Of a DNA stretch of 64,000 nucleotides, positions 19,120 through 27,323 are shown piece after piece. Location: positions 3,100,001-3,164,000 of the forward strand of contig OZ243889.1 in the NCBI GenBank assembly GCA_965213525.1, given 5' to 3'. The translations under genes were made by a program, and so were the position numbers. Within the stretch, counting starts at the first letter, position 1. The number at the start of each line of letters is the position of its first letter. The notes beneath the pieces were generated by a model. The model had not been told where the DNA came from. It searched no databases and worked only from the letters and a program-made list of their open reading frames with translations. This DNA is from G965213525 sp965213525. GTDB lineage: Bacteria; Actinomycetota; Acidimicrobiia; Acidimicrobiales; Poriferisodalaceae.

Positions 19120-20136
19120 GTGGCGCCCCCCCGACGGCCGCACCCCGATGAGCTCGCTGCGGTCGCATGGCTCGGTGATGCCGACCACCACCAGCGCCAG
19201 CAGCTGTCCGACCGGTTGGTGCGGCGCACCTACGCCGAGGGGGAGGAGGTGCTCACCGAAGGCGACGCCGGCGACGTCTTCGTGTTGGTCCTCACCGGTG
19301 CGTTGAGCGCGGCCCGCCACGGGGGCGACGGACGATGGATCCGCCTCGACGACGCCGGGCCCGGGTCGGTGGTCGGCGAGCTGTCGTTGCTGTGTGGTAC
19401 CGAGCGGCGGGCGACCGTGACCGCCACCGCCCCCACCGAGGCAGCCGTCGGTGGGGTCGACGCCCTCGAGGCGCTGCTGGCGGTTCCTGGAGCGACCGAA
19501 CGGCTCACCCGCCTCGCCGCGGCGCGCCTGGCCGTCAGCGCCCGCCCGGTCGCCATCACCGTGGGCGACGCCGAGCTCGCGGTGCGTCCGCTGTTGCCCT
19601 CGGATCGCGACGACTACGCGGCGGCGCTGCTCGCCCAGCCCGACGAGTGGCGGGTGCGGCGCTTCTTCACCCCCGTACGGCCCAGCCCGGCGCTGGTCGA
19701 CTACCTCGTGAGCGTCGACTTCGTCGGCCACTTCGCATGGCTGGTCGGCACGCCCCACCCTCCGACAGGCATCGGGGTGGGCCGCTACGTCCGCTCGGTG
19801 CACGACCAGACCTGCGCCGAGGTCGCCTTCGAGGTCGACGACCGCTGGCGGGGCAAGGGTGTGGGCACCTCGCTGCTGGGCGCGGTGGCCGTGGCCGCCG
19901 AGGCGGCGGGCATCGAGACCCTGACCGCCGAGGTGCTGCGCGACAACGCCGCCATGCGGGGGGTGTTCGACAAGGCCGGCGCCCGGTGGCGTCGCACCGA
20001 GCCGGGGGTGAGCGAAGCCAGCTTCTCGGTGACCGCTGCGCTGGGGTTGATCGACGACGACGCCCGCCACCGCCTCGCAGCTTCGGTCACCGAGGTGGTG
20101 ACCGGCGCCGGGCTGGCCGTCGCTCCGGGCGTCTGA
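19120..20136 (+). CDS. Cyclic-nucleotide-regulated protein lysine acetyltransferase (Pat-like: cNMP-binding + GNAT)
   Basis: 338 residues. An N-terminal cyclic-nucleotide-binding domain (about residues 15-140) is followed by a GNAT domain (about 150-310). The cNMP part shows EGEEVLTEGDAGDVFVLVLTG and GPGSVVGELSLLCGTERRATVTA, the phosphate-binding cassette with Glu and Arg. The GNAT part shows FEVDDRWRGKGVGTSLLGA (acetyl-CoA loop) and LRDNAAMRGVFDKAGA. This architecture matches mycobacterial MtPat (Rv0998), which acetylates acyl-CoA synthetases when cAMP is bound; that role is inferred here by family. The abundant acyl-CoA dehydrogenases nearby fit control of acyl-CoA metabolism. The GTG at 19120 is the first start in frame near the N-terminal fold. 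Confidence 0.9.
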   Translation: MAPPRRPHPDELAAVAWLGDADHHQRQQLSDRLVRRTYAEGEEVLTEGDAGDVFVLVLTGALSAARHGGDGRWIRLDDAGPGSVVGELSLLCGTERRATVTATAPTEAAVGGVDALEALLAVPGATERLTRLAAARLAVSARPVAITVGDAELAVRPLLPSDRDDYAAALLAQPDEWRVRRFFTPVRPSPALVDYLVSVDFVGHFAWLVGTPHPPTGIGVGRYVRSVHDQTCAEVAFEVDDRWRGKGVGTSLLGAVAVAAEAAGIETLTAEVLRDNAAMRGVFDKAGARWRRTEPGVSEASFSVTAALGLIDDDARHRLAASVTEVVTGAGLAVAPGV

Positions 20137-20185
20137 GCCCCGGCCGTCGCCGCACGCGCCGTGCGGGTTCGGGCGGGTGCCGGCG

Positions 20186-20348
20186 GCCGGCTCGGCGGTG
20201 TGGGTCGGCGTCTGTGGGGTCGGCCAGCGCACTGAGGGCCAGCGTCTGTGGGGTCGGCCAGCGCGCTGAGGGCCAGCGTCTGTCGGGTCGGCCGGCTCGG
20301 CGGTGTGGGTCGGCGTCCGTCGGGTCGGCCAGCGCACTGAGTGTCGGC
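20186..20348. repeat. Degenerate 34-37-bp tandem repeat, intergenic
   Basis: Units starting GTCTGTGGGGTCGGCC or GTCCGTCGGGTCGGCC occur at 20210-20243, 20244-20277, 20278-20314 and 20315-20348. A partial copy of the third unit's second half lies at 20186-20209. Unit 3 carries a different second half (GGCTCGGCGGTGTGGG) from units 1, 2 and 4. Frames through it give biased peptides that resemble no protein, so it is taken as non-coding. Confidence 0.75.
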
Positions 20349-20381
20349 GTCTGCGGGCGCCGTCGGGCAGACTCGTCGATC

Positions 20382-20789
20382 GTGACCGACCCCGCACGGC
20401 CCGCGCTCGTGGTCAACGACATCCTGCACCCCGCCGAGCGCGATCGCTTCGTCGCTGCGTGCGAAGAGACCGACGTGGACGCCGTGCCGGAGCTGCGCCA
20501 GCGAATCCTGGGCCACCTGGCCCACCTCGAAGCGTCGCTCGACGAGTACCCGGTCGCCGACGCCGACTCGGCTCGCGTCCTGGCCGCAGCGCTGCTCTCG
20601 GCCCTGGACGATGCGCCGACGCTGCCCGCCGAGCACCGTGCGCTGCTGCGGGGAGCGATCGAGTACTACATCGACACCAGCGACGTCGACGACGATCTGA
20701 CGAGCCCGACCGGCTTCGACGATGACATCCGCGTGGCCAACGCCGTGTTCGAGGTGATGGGCCGCGACGAGCTCATCGTGCGCCCCTGA
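20382..20789 (+). CDS. Hypothetical protein, possible DUF1232/YkvA-like C-terminus
   Basis: A 135-residue acidic soluble protein from the GTG at 20382 (MTDPARPALVVND). The C-terminal part (AIEYYIDTSDVDDDLTSPTGFDDDIRVANAVFEVMG) faintly resembles the DxxP/GxxDD core of DUF1232 proteins but lacks their membrane helix. I do not recognise a function. It follows the intergenic tandem repeat and faces a convergent TetR gene. Confidence 0.7.
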   Translation: MTDPARPALVVNDILHPAERDRFVAACEETDVDAVPELRQRILGHLAHLEASLDEYPVADADSARVLAAALLSALDDAPTLPAEHRALLRGAIEYYIDTSDVDDDLTSPTGFDDDIRVANAVFEVMGRDELIVRP

Positions 20790-20869
20790 GCAGGATCGAC
20801 CCCGCTCGGCGCGACGACGCGCGGCTCGCCGGCCGTTCGTCGACGCCGATGATCACGATAAGCCGCCGC

Positions 20870-21484
20870 TCAGGCGCGCTCACGGTCAGCGGCCGTCCGA
20901 TCGGTGACGGCCGCCCCGAGGCCCTCCCACAACAGCGTGGCGGTTCGGCGTGCCAGCGCGGCAGGCGCCTCGACGCGGCCAGCGGCTGACCACCCCCGCA
21001 CCACGCCCTCGGCGGCCCCGGTGATGACGTGGGCGATCTCGAGACGGCGCTCGACCGGGAGCTGGTCGTCGAGCAGGCGAGCGATCGCCCCGGCCACCGA
21101 GGTCTCCGCGGCGCGCACCGCCGTGCGGATGTCGCCGTCGGCCGGCGACGAACCGCCGAACAGCAGGGCGAACGCGCGACGCTCGTCGGCGACGAAGCCG
21201 AAGTAGGCCGACAGCCCCGACTCGAGTTGGGTCCGTGACGCTCCGGGGGCGCCGGCCGCACCCGAGATGGTGGCGATCAGGCGACGCCTGACGTCGTCGA
21301 GCAGCTCGAGGTACAGCTCTTGCTTGGACTCGAAGTGCTGGTACAGCACCGGCTTGGTCACCCCGGCGGCGACGGCCACGTCTCGCATCGAGGTGTCGTG
21401 GAAGCCCCGGCGGGAGAACACGTCGAGCGCGACGCCGAGCAGCTGGTGGCGGCGTTCGGCGGCGGGCAGGCGCACGGCGGTCAC
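20870..21484 (-). CDS. TetR/AcrR family transcriptional regulator
   Basis: 204 residues with an N-terminal helix-turn-helix (VFSRRGFHDTSMRDVAVAAGVTKPVLYQHFESKQELYLELL, about residues 22-62; quoted in two parts it is VFSRRGFHDTSM and GVTKPVLYQHFESKQEL). The all-helical C-terminal ligand domain shows LSAYFGFVADERRAFALLF. This profile is shared with TetR repressors of lipid metabolism genes. No adjacent target operon is evident; downstream on the same strand there is only the convergent hypothetical gene. Ligand and regulon unknown. Confidence 0.9.
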   Translation of the reverse strand: MTAVRLPAAERRHQLLGVALDVFSRRGFHDTSMRDVAVAAGVTKPVLYQHFESKQELYLELLDDVRRRLIATISGAAGAPGASRTQLESGLSAYFGFVADERRAFALLFGGSSPADGDIRTAVRAAETSVAGAIARLLDDQLPVERRLEIAHVITGAAEGVVRGWSAAGRVEAPAALARRTATLLWEGLGAAVTDRTAADRERA

Positions 21485-21536
21485 GCGAGGACCCTAGCGG
21501 TGGTCCCGTCGACGGCCCCCGGGCCTTCCCACGGCG

Positions 21537-21788
21537 TCAGCGGCCGTGTTCGCGATCGTGGCGTTCGGCCGCCCGGACGGCGTACCCGACGATGATCGCC
21601 GGCAGCAACAGGATCGACCCGACGATCACCAGCGCGATGATCACCGCCGCCAGCGTGTCACCGAGCTCGGTGGCGGCGCCGATCACCAACAGCGCCAGCG
21701 ATGCGCCGAAGGCGAGGAACCCCGTGCGTCGGATCCTGGACGCCCAGCGGTCGATCCGGCGTCGCTGCGCCCGAACGGGGTCGGTCAC
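21537..21788 (-). CDS. Small two-helix membrane protein, unknown function
   Basis: 83 residues with an Arg-rich N-terminus (RAQRRRIDRWASRIRR) and two predicted transmembrane helices (TGFLAFGASLALLVIGA, and LAAVIIALVIVGSILLLPAII). The cytoplasmic tail is AAERHDREHGR. Its GTG start overlaps the stop of the upstream DUF5317-like gene (GTGA, 21788-21785), which implies translational coupling. I know no function for this family. Confidence 0.75.
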   Translation of the reverse strand: MTDPVRAQRRRIDRWASRIRRTGFLAFGASLALLVIGAATELGDTLAAVIIALVIVGSILLLPAIIVGYAVRAAERHDREHGR

Positions 21789-22963
21789 CCGCCGGGGTGA
21801 CCGCCGTCGCCGACCCGCCGTTCGGCATCGAAGCGAGCCAGCAAGCGGGCGAACTCCCCGTCGGGCGGGTCCCCGGGCGGTCCGGCGGTGCCGGCCGAGG
21901 CGGACGTCTCAGGCCCCGCTCCGCTGGTGACCTCCGTGGACACGTGCGCAGCCGGGGCCGGGGCCGGGGCCTCAGCCGGTCCGACCTCGACGGGCTCGGC
22001 GGGCTCAGCGACGGGGGTTGGGGTCTCCGATGCGGTGGCCGGCGAGGCGTCGGGCTCGTCGGCGAGGCCGGGCACCGAGGCGAGGTCGAGCTCGCCGGTC
22101 TGGTCGTCATCATCGGTCGGCTGCACGGCCGCACCTGGCGTGATCGACCCGGAGGGGACCGACTCAGAGATCACGTCGCGCGCTGGTGGGGCCGACCCCC
22201 ACCGGACCAGGGACAGGTCGATCTCGGGCTCGCGCGCGGCCGGGACGGTCGGAGGCCGAACGACCGGCTGCTCCGAGGTGAGCACCGCCGTCTGACCGCC
22301 GAGGCGGATGGGTCCTGTCGGCGGTGTGACCATGGCGGGGGCGGGCGTGAGACCCGACGGGCCATCCCGCTCGCCCCGCACGATGGCCAACCAGTCGTCG
22401 TCGGGTTCGTCCCCAGCGGTCGGGGCGCCGGTGTCGGTCGAGGGCGTCTCGAGCCGGCGCACGGGTCGCATCAGCCGGAAGCCCACGTCGACGAGGCCGG
22501 CCAGGGCGATGAGATCACCGAAGGACACGAGCCAACCGAGGCGCGGCACCGGGATCACGTCACCCAGCAGCACCACCCGGTCATCGGGGACCTCGGCGCG
22601 CCGGGCAGGGCCCAGGTCGTCGCCCGAGTCGACCCCGGCTGACGCGGCGGCGTCATCGCCCACGACCACCGCGCCGTCGATCGCCAACGCCGCCAGGTTC
22701 AGCGCCAAGCCGACGGCGACGATCGAGGCGCCGGTCAGCCTCCAGTTGCCGAGGGCAAGGGCCACCAAGGCCGCCAGGGTCAAGGTGACCAGGACCAGCT
22801 CACCGGCCAGGTCGTCGATGGTCCACACGACGATCCACAGCGCGGCGGCAGCGGGCAGCAGCCACCACCACGACAACCGCAGCGGGGCGTTCTGCCCGGG
22901 TCGGCCGCCGGCGATCAACCCGGCGAGGATCCCGAGGAGGAGGGCGAACGGAGCGAGCAACAT
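21785..22963 (-). CDS. DUF5317-like membrane protein with long disordered C-terminal tail
   Basis: Preferred start is the ATG at 22963 (MLLAPFALLLGILAGLIAGG); the frame is open to 23107 but the extra residues are low-complexity. About 392 residues. Residues 1-160 carry four or five transmembrane helices ending in the motif LLGDVIPVPRLGWLVSFGDLIALAG, characteristic of DUF5317. Residues about 175-392 are disordered, rich in P, T, E and A, and probably cytoplasmic or extended. The family's role is unknown. It is coupled to the small membrane protein downstream by a GTGA overlap. Confidence 0.78.
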   Translation of the reverse strand: MLLAPFALLLGILAGLIAGGRPGQNAPLRLSWWWLLPAAAALWIVVWTIDDLAGELVLVTLTLAALVALALGNWRLTGASIVAVGLALNLAALAIDGAVVVGDDAAASAGVDSGDDLGPARRAEVPDDRVVLLGDVIPVPRLGWLVSFGDLIALAGLVDVGFRLMRPVRRLETPSTDTGAPTAGDEPDDDWLAIVRGERDGPSGLTPAPAMVTPPTGPIRLGGQTAVLTSEQPVVRPPTVPAAREPEIDLSLVRWGSAPPARDVISESVPSGSITPGAAVQPTDDDDQTGELDLASVPGLADEPDASPATASETPTPVAEPAEPVEVGPAEAPAPAPAAHVSTEVTSGAGPETSASAGTAGPPGDPPDGEFARLLARFDAERRVGDGGHPGG

Positions 22964-23030
22964 CCTGCGCGACGCTACCGATGGTGACCTCCCAACGGGT
23001 GGAGGCAGGTTGGGGCACGGGACCGTCGTC

Positions 23031-23618
23031 GTGACGGACCCGCAGATCGGAGGTGCGTCGTTGCGTGAGGTCCCAGGGCGCGGCGATGGGCGGTGGTCTG
23101 ACCGCACTTCGGCGTGGCTTCGTGACGTCGAGCTACCGAGGTGGGGCTACCTGTACGTCCCGGAGCAGGCGCCCGACGGGTGGGATGTGGCCGTCGCCGG
23201 CATCGTGCGAAGCAGCCGGGAGGGTTTCGTCCAGCTCTCAGTCGCCCTGTTGCCGCCCGGTCCGTTCACCGAGGCGCTCGAGGTCGTCACGTTCGGGCCC
23301 GGGCCCGAACGCCACGCTGGCGCCGTGGCCGTGAACGTCCTGGCCGCCGGCGCAGAGGTTCGGCCGAGGACGGTCCGCACCTTGCGCGAGCTCGGTCAGG
23401 AGATCGACGCCGGGCCCCTCGTCGTCGATGGCCGGGAGCGAGCTGCGCGGTGGATCAGCCGTGCGGACCGGTGGCTCGTCCATGCCAGCGACGCTTCTGC
23501 GTCGGTCGTCGTCGGCGATCGCCTGCCGGTGCCAAGCGGGCTGCAGCTTCGCACCACCACCGACCTCGGTCCCATGGTGGAGGCGAACACCCGTCGGATG
23601 GGCGACCTCAGACGCTGA
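23031..23618 (+). CDS. Hypothetical protein
   Basis: 195 residues from the GTG at 23031 (MTDPQIGGASLREVPGRGDG). A TTG at 23010, preceded by GGAGG at 23001-23005, is an alternative start in frame. Composition is that of a folded soluble protein (WGYLYVPEQAPDGWDVAVAGIVRSS in the first third, WLVHASDASASVVVGDRLPVP near the end). No known motif, signal peptide or membrane segment was seen. It is divergent from the DUF5317-like gene and convergent with the sortase gene. Confidence 0.65.
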   Translation: MTDPQIGGASLREVPGRGDGRWSDRTSAWLRDVELPRWGYLYVPEQAPDGWDVAVAGIVRSSREGFVQLSVALLPPGPFTEALEVVTFGPGPERHAGAVAVNVLAAGAEVRPRTVRTLRELGQEIDAGPLVVDGRERAARWISRADRWLVHASDASASVVVGDRLPVPSGLQLRTTTDLGPMVEANTRRMGDLRR

Positions 23619-23690
23619 GACCCTCTGGACTCGAACGTTCTGCTCAGAACCTGCGCCCGACGTCGAACCCGGAGGTCGAGCGACGCCGTC

Positions 23691-24959
23691 TCAGGTGGAG
23701 GCGGGCAGGACCAGGGCGAGGGCGTCGAACAGGTGCCACAACCCGAAGCCGAGCACCGGGACAGCAAGGCCCCACACCGCCCAGCGTGCCCACCCGTGCG
23801 CCCGTCCCGCCCGGGCGCCGACCACCCGGGCGGCCACCGCCAACGCGACGCAGACCGCCGCCCACGCCAGCACGGGTCCGATCGGCCCGCCCTCGCCGCC
23901 GCTGTCGCCCCCGAGGTCGAGCGCCCCGGCGCCCGGCAGGGCGGCCAGCTCCTCGGCATCGTCCGGACCGACCGGACCGCCGATCGCGTCGGTGACCCCC
24001 GGCGCATCCGAACCCGGGGTCTCGGCGACGTCGGCGGGGTCGGGTGCGGGCAGACCGTCCTCTATCGAGGCGGTGGTGGGGCGGGGGGCCGGATCGACGC
24101 CAGCTGCGGCCTGAGGTGCCCGGGTGGGGCCGGCGTCGGGTGCCTCGACCGGCGCCACGGCCCCGACGGGGTCGCCCCGGAGGTGGGCGGTCACGACGAG
24201 TCGTTGGCGGGCGGAGAACTCGGGGTGACAGGTCGTCAGGGTGAGGCGGTCGTCGTCGGTCGGGCCGATCACCTCGACGGCGTCGGCGGCGACGATCTGG
24301 CTGGAGGTCACCTCGTAGACGAAGGTGCCCTCGACGGTCGTGGTGACGATCGCGTCACCGGGATCGAGCTCGTCGAGCTCGTTGAACGGGGCGCCGTAGG
24401 TGGTGCGGTGCCCAGCGATGGCGGCGTTGCCGGGTCGCCCCGGCATGGCGGTGCCGGGGATGTGACCCGGTCCGGCCCGCAGGTGCTCGACGTCGGCGCC
24501 CTGCACGACGACCTTCTCGACGCCGATCGCCGGGATCTCCAACCGGGCCGCCGGCCCACCCGGACGTGGGGGCGGCGCCGCCGGCGCGGCCCGCACGGGC
24601 GCATCGACCGGTGCGGGTGGCTGGGTCGCGGGCGCCGTCTCGGCCCCCACCCGGGTCCCCGGCGCCGTCTCGGCCTGGCCCTGTGACCTCGGCGGCTCGC
24701 CGGGGTCTCGGATCGGACGGGCCGAGAGGTCCTCGGTGGCGGCGACGTCGTCGACATCGCGTCCGGCCGGCTCCCGGTCGTTCGAGATCGCCGCCGTCGA
24801 CGGCGCCAGCAGGGCGTCGAGCTCGGCTGACAGTCGATCCTGGGCTTGGGCCTCGTGGAGGGAGGTGCCCCAGAGCTGGTGTGCGACGAACAGCAGCACG
24901 AGGGCCCCGGCGGCCGCCGCCGCCCGCCCGATCGCTCGCACCACAGGCCGCACCGACAC
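23691..24959 (-). CDS. Class E sortase
   Basis: A 422-residue membrane transpeptidase that cleaves a sorting signal and links proteins to the cell wall. An N-terminal transmembrane helix (about residues 10-28) is followed by a Pro/Ala-rich linker. The sortase domain (about 135-265) has the catalytic His in IAGHRTTYGAPF, the Cys in LTLTTCHPEFSA and the Arg in SARQRLVV. Beyond this is a disordered region and two C-terminal transmembrane helices, making it longer than typical sortase E (about 200-250 residues). A TACCCT hexamer (24973-24968) lies 8 nt before the GTG. No LPxTG- or LAxTG-type substrate gene was found in the window. Confidence 0.88.
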   Translation of the reverse strand: MSVRPVVRAIGRAAAAAGALVLLFVAHQLWGTSLHEAQAQDRLSAELDALLAPSTAAISNDREPAGRDVDDVAATEDLSARPIRDPGEPPRSQGQAETAPGTRVGAETAPATQPPAPVDAPVRAAPAAPPPRPGGPAARLEIPAIGVEKVVVQGADVEHLRAGPGHIPGTAMPGRPGNAAIAGHRTTYGAPFNELDELDPGDAIVTTTVEGTFVYEVTSSQIVAADAVEVIGPTDDDRLTLTTCHPEFSARQRLVVTAHLRGDPVGAVAPVEAPDAGPTRAPQAAAGVDPAPRPTTASIEDGLPAPDPADVAETPGSDAPGVTDAIGGPVGPDDAEELAALPGAGALDLGGDSGGEGGPIGPVLAWAAVCVALAVAARVVGARAGRAHGWARWAVWGLAVPVLGFGLWHLFDALALVLPAST

Positions 24960-25030
24960 CCCGCCCGAGGGTAACGAGCCGATCCCCGCTGCGATCCGCG
25001 CCCCGCCGGGTCCACCGCCGGGCCCACGGA

Positions 25031-25045
25031 TAGGATCCCGAGGTC
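25031..25045 (+). promoter_or_regulatory. -10-like TAGGAT of the ccm operon
   Basis: TAGGAT at 25031-25036 lies 9 nt before the GTG of ccmA and faces the divergent sortase promoter. It is probably the start of a transcript covering 25.0-31.9 kb. Confidence 0.45.
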
Positions 25046-25771
25046 GTGGAGGTCCCGGTCGCCGAGCTGCGCTCGGTGGTGGTCCTGCTCGGACGCTTCC
25101 CGGCGCTGGCCGGTGCCGATCTCACGGTGCGCCCCGGCGAGATCGTTTCGCTCTCGGGGCGCAACGGCGCCGGCAAGACGACCCTGCTGCGCACCCTCGC
25201 CGGCCTGCACCCCCTCACCAGCGGGTCGGGGCAGGTCTGCGGCGTCGACCTGGCCGATGACCGTCGGGCGGTCCGGCGCGTCGTCGGGCTCCTCGGCCAT
25301 GGAACCCACCTCTACGACGACCTCAGCGTCGTGGACAACGCGACGTACTGGGCTCGCACGGCGGGCGTCGATGACCGCACCGCCCGCATCGCCCTCGATC
25401 GGCTGGGGGTCGAGGCCCGCCTGGCCGACGTGGCCGTCGAGCGCCTCTCGGCCGGGCAGCGCCGACGGGTCGCCCTGGCCATCCTCGTCGCCCGGCGTCC
25501 TCGGCTCTGGCTGTTGGACGAACCCCACGCCGGTCTCGACGCCGAGGGCCGAGATGTGCTCGACGGGCTGCTGGTCGAGGCGGCCGGAGCAGGCGCCACC
25601 GTGATCGTCGCCTCCCACGAGCTCGACCGGGCCGAGGCGATCGCTCACCGTGGCCTCGTCGTCGACGGAGGCCAGGTGAGCGCTCCGGGGCGGCCCGGGT
25701 CAGCGGCGCACCGGCGCGACGCCGCCGGTTCGCTCGCCGGGGCCGTGGACCCCGGACGGGCACGGAGGTGA
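25046..25771 (+). CDS. ccmA: Heme exporter ATP-binding protein CcmA
   Basis: The ABC ATPase of the CcmAB(C) complex, which drives release of holo-CcmE in cytochrome c maturation. 241 residues: Walker A GRNGAGKTT (about residues 35-43), the signature LSAGQRRR, Walker B LWLLDEPHAGLD and the switch His in VASHEL. It is the first gene of a nine-gene operon ccmABCDEFGHI; its stop overlaps the start of ccmB (GTGA). The identity as CcmA rather than another ABC ATPase rests mainly on this context. Confidence 0.95.
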   Translation: MEVPVAELRSVVVLLGRFPALAGADLTVRPGEIVSLSGRNGAGKTTLLRTLAGLHPLTSGSGQVCGVDLADDRRAVRRVVGLLGHGTHLYDDLSVVDNATYWARTAGVDDRTARIALDRLGVEARLADVAVERLSAGQRRRVALAILVARRPRLWLLDEPHAGLDAEGRDVLDGLLVEAAGAGATVIVASHELDRAEAIAHRGLVVDGGQVSAPGRPGSAAHRRDAAGSLAGAVDPGRARR

Positions 25772-26445
25772 CGGCGGTGCTGCGCGGCGCCCGCCGCGTC
25801 GCCTCCAAGGACCTGCGCCTCGAGTGGCGCAGCAGGGTCGCGCTCGGACAGATCGTGCCCTTCGCGTTGGTGGTCCTGGTCACCTTCGCCTTCGCCGTCG
25901 ACGCCGACACCGCCGTCCTTCGCCGCATCGCCCCCGGGCTGCTCTGGGTGTCGGTCCTGCTCGCCTCGCTGCTGGCCGTCGCCCGCAGCACCAGCCTGGA
26001 GAGCGCGGACGGCCTCACCGACGCCGTGCGGCTGACCGGCATGGCCCCGGCGTCGTTCTTCCTCGGCCGGTCCGCGGCGCTGGCCGCCCAGCTGCTCGTG
26101 GTCGAGGGCATCCTGGTCCTCGGAATCGTGGTGCTCTACGACGCCTCGGTCGTCGACCCGGTGCTGTTCGTGGCGGCGCTGGTGCCCGCCACCGTGGCCC
26201 TGGCCGCCATCGGCACGCTCTACGGGGCCCTGTCGCTGGCGGTGCGGGTCCGTGAGACCCTCGTGCCGCTGCTCGTGATGCCCGCCGCCGCCCCGGTGCT
26301 GCTCGGCGCCAGCCGCGCCCACGAACGTGCCATGGGGCTCACCACGGCCGGCGGGTGGGCCTGGGTTGGACTCCTTACCCTGTTCGGAGTGGTCTATGTG
26401 ACAGCAGGGATCGCCGCCTACGGTCCCCTCCTGGAGGATTCGTGA
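25768..26445 (+). CDS. ccmB: Heme exporter permease CcmB
   Basis: Integral membrane partner of CcmA. 225 residues with six predicted transmembrane helices and the conserved N-terminal segment KDLRLEWRSR, followed by LLWVSVLLASLLAVARS and the C-terminal helix LLVMPAAAPVLLGA. Start GTG at 25768 overlaps the ccmA stop, and its own stop overlaps ccmC. Confidence 0.94.
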   Translation: MTAVLRGARRVASKDLRLEWRSRVALGQIVPFALVVLVTFAFAVDADTAVLRRIAPGLLWVSVLLASLLAVARSTSLESADGLTDAVRLTGMAPASFFLGRSAALAAQLLVVEGILVLGIVVLYDASVVDPVLFVAALVPATVALAAIGTLYGALSLAVRVRETLVPLLVMPAAAPVLLGASRAHERAMGLTTAGGWAWVGLLTLFGVVYVTAGIAAYGPLLEDS

Positions 26446-27185
26446 GCCGCCCACTGCCCACGTCGAGCCCGGCCACCAGGGTGCTCGGCGCCTGCGCCGT
26501 GGTCGCCCTGGCGGTCACCGCCCTGCTCGGGCTGGTCGTCTCGCCACCCGACGTCATCCAGGGCGAATCGGTGCGGCCGCTGTACGTGCACGTGCCGTCG
26601 ATCTGGGTCGCCTACGGCGCCTTCGCCGTCGCTGCGGTGTGCTCGGCGCTGTGGCTGTGGCCCCGCACCCGGGCGGCGCGCTTCGATCACCTCGCCGGGG
26701 CGTCGGCCGAGATCGGCGTGGTGTTCTGTGGCATCACGCTGGTGAGCGGCATGTTGTGGGGTCGCATCACCTGGGGCGTGTTCTGGCAGTGGGACGCCCG
26801 CCTCACCGCCACGCTGTTGCTGTTCGTGCTGTACCTGGGGTACCTGGCCGTGCGTCGCACCACCATCGACCCCGAGACGCGTGCCCGTCGGTCGGCGATC
26901 GCCGCCCTGGTGGCCGCCATCGACATCCCGATCGTGCACTTCTCGGTCGTCTGGTGGCGGACCCTGCACCAAGACGCCAGCATCCTGCGGCCGGATCTGG
27001 ACTTCCAGCTCGAGGGCGAGATGCTCCAGGCGCTGTTCTTCGGGCTGGCGGCGTTCACCCTCGTCTACGGCTGGGCGGTCCTGCACCGCTACCGGCTGTC
27101 GGTGCTCGAGGAGCGGGCCGAACAGGACGCCGTCGATCGGGCCATCGCCGAACGCCGGGGCGACGTCGTGGCGGGGGCCTCCTAG
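26442..27185 (+). CDS. ccmC: Heme-handling protein CcmC
   Basis: Presents heme to CcmE at the outer face of the membrane. 247 residues, six transmembrane helices, and the tryptophan-rich WWD-type motif WGVFWQWDARLTATLLLFVLY (signature WGxxWxWDxRLT). Heme-ligand His residues are likely in YVHVPSIW and VHFSVVWWRTLHQ. Start GTG at 26442, in CGTGAG, follows CTGGAGG and overlaps the ccmB stop. Confidence 0.95.
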   Translation: MSRPLPTSSPATRVLGACAVVALAVTALLGLVVSPPDVIQGESVRPLYVHVPSIWVAYGAFAVAAVCSALWLWPRTRAARFDHLAGASAEIGVVFCGITLVSGMLWGRITWGVFWQWDARLTATLLLFVLYLGYLAVRRTTIDPETRARRSAIAALVAAIDIPIVHFSVVWWRTLHQDASILRPDLDFQLEGEMLQALFFGLAAFTLVYGWAVLHRYRLSVLEERAEQDAVDRAIAERRGDVVAGAS

Positions 27186-27323
27186 GTGGGCGACTGGGGC
27201 TACGTCCTCGGCACCTACGCCGTCGCCTTCGGGGCGATGGGCGTCTACGCCACCTGGTTGGTGCGGCGGTCCCGACGCGCCGGGGACGACCTGGTCGACC
27301 CGACCGAGGCGACGTGGCAGTGA
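27186..27323 (+). CDS. ccmD: CcmD-like small membrane protein
   Basis: 45 residues, too short for most gene callers: MGDWGYVLGTYAVAFGAMGV, then a short basic segment RRSRRAG. One transmembrane helix followed by positive charge is the usual CcmD layout; CcmD helps release holo-CcmE from CcmABC. The GTG at 27186 abuts the ccmC stop, and the stop at 27321-27323 overlaps the ccmE start (GTGA). Position between ccmC and ccmE makes the call strong. Confidence 0.88.
   Translation: MGDWGYVLGTYAVAFGAMGVYATWLVRRSRRAGDDLVDPTEATWQ

Noticed and set aside
19084..20397. Minus-strand frame of 437 codons through the 20.2-kb tandem repeat
   Set aside because: The translation is repeated ADPTDAD/HRRAGR segments and then a shadow of the Pat gene; no ribosome site or homology.
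23637..23650. GTTCTG-CT-CAGAAC as a terminator between convergent genes
   Set aside because: The loop would be only 2 nt, too tight for a stable hairpin; it may be a chance palindrome.
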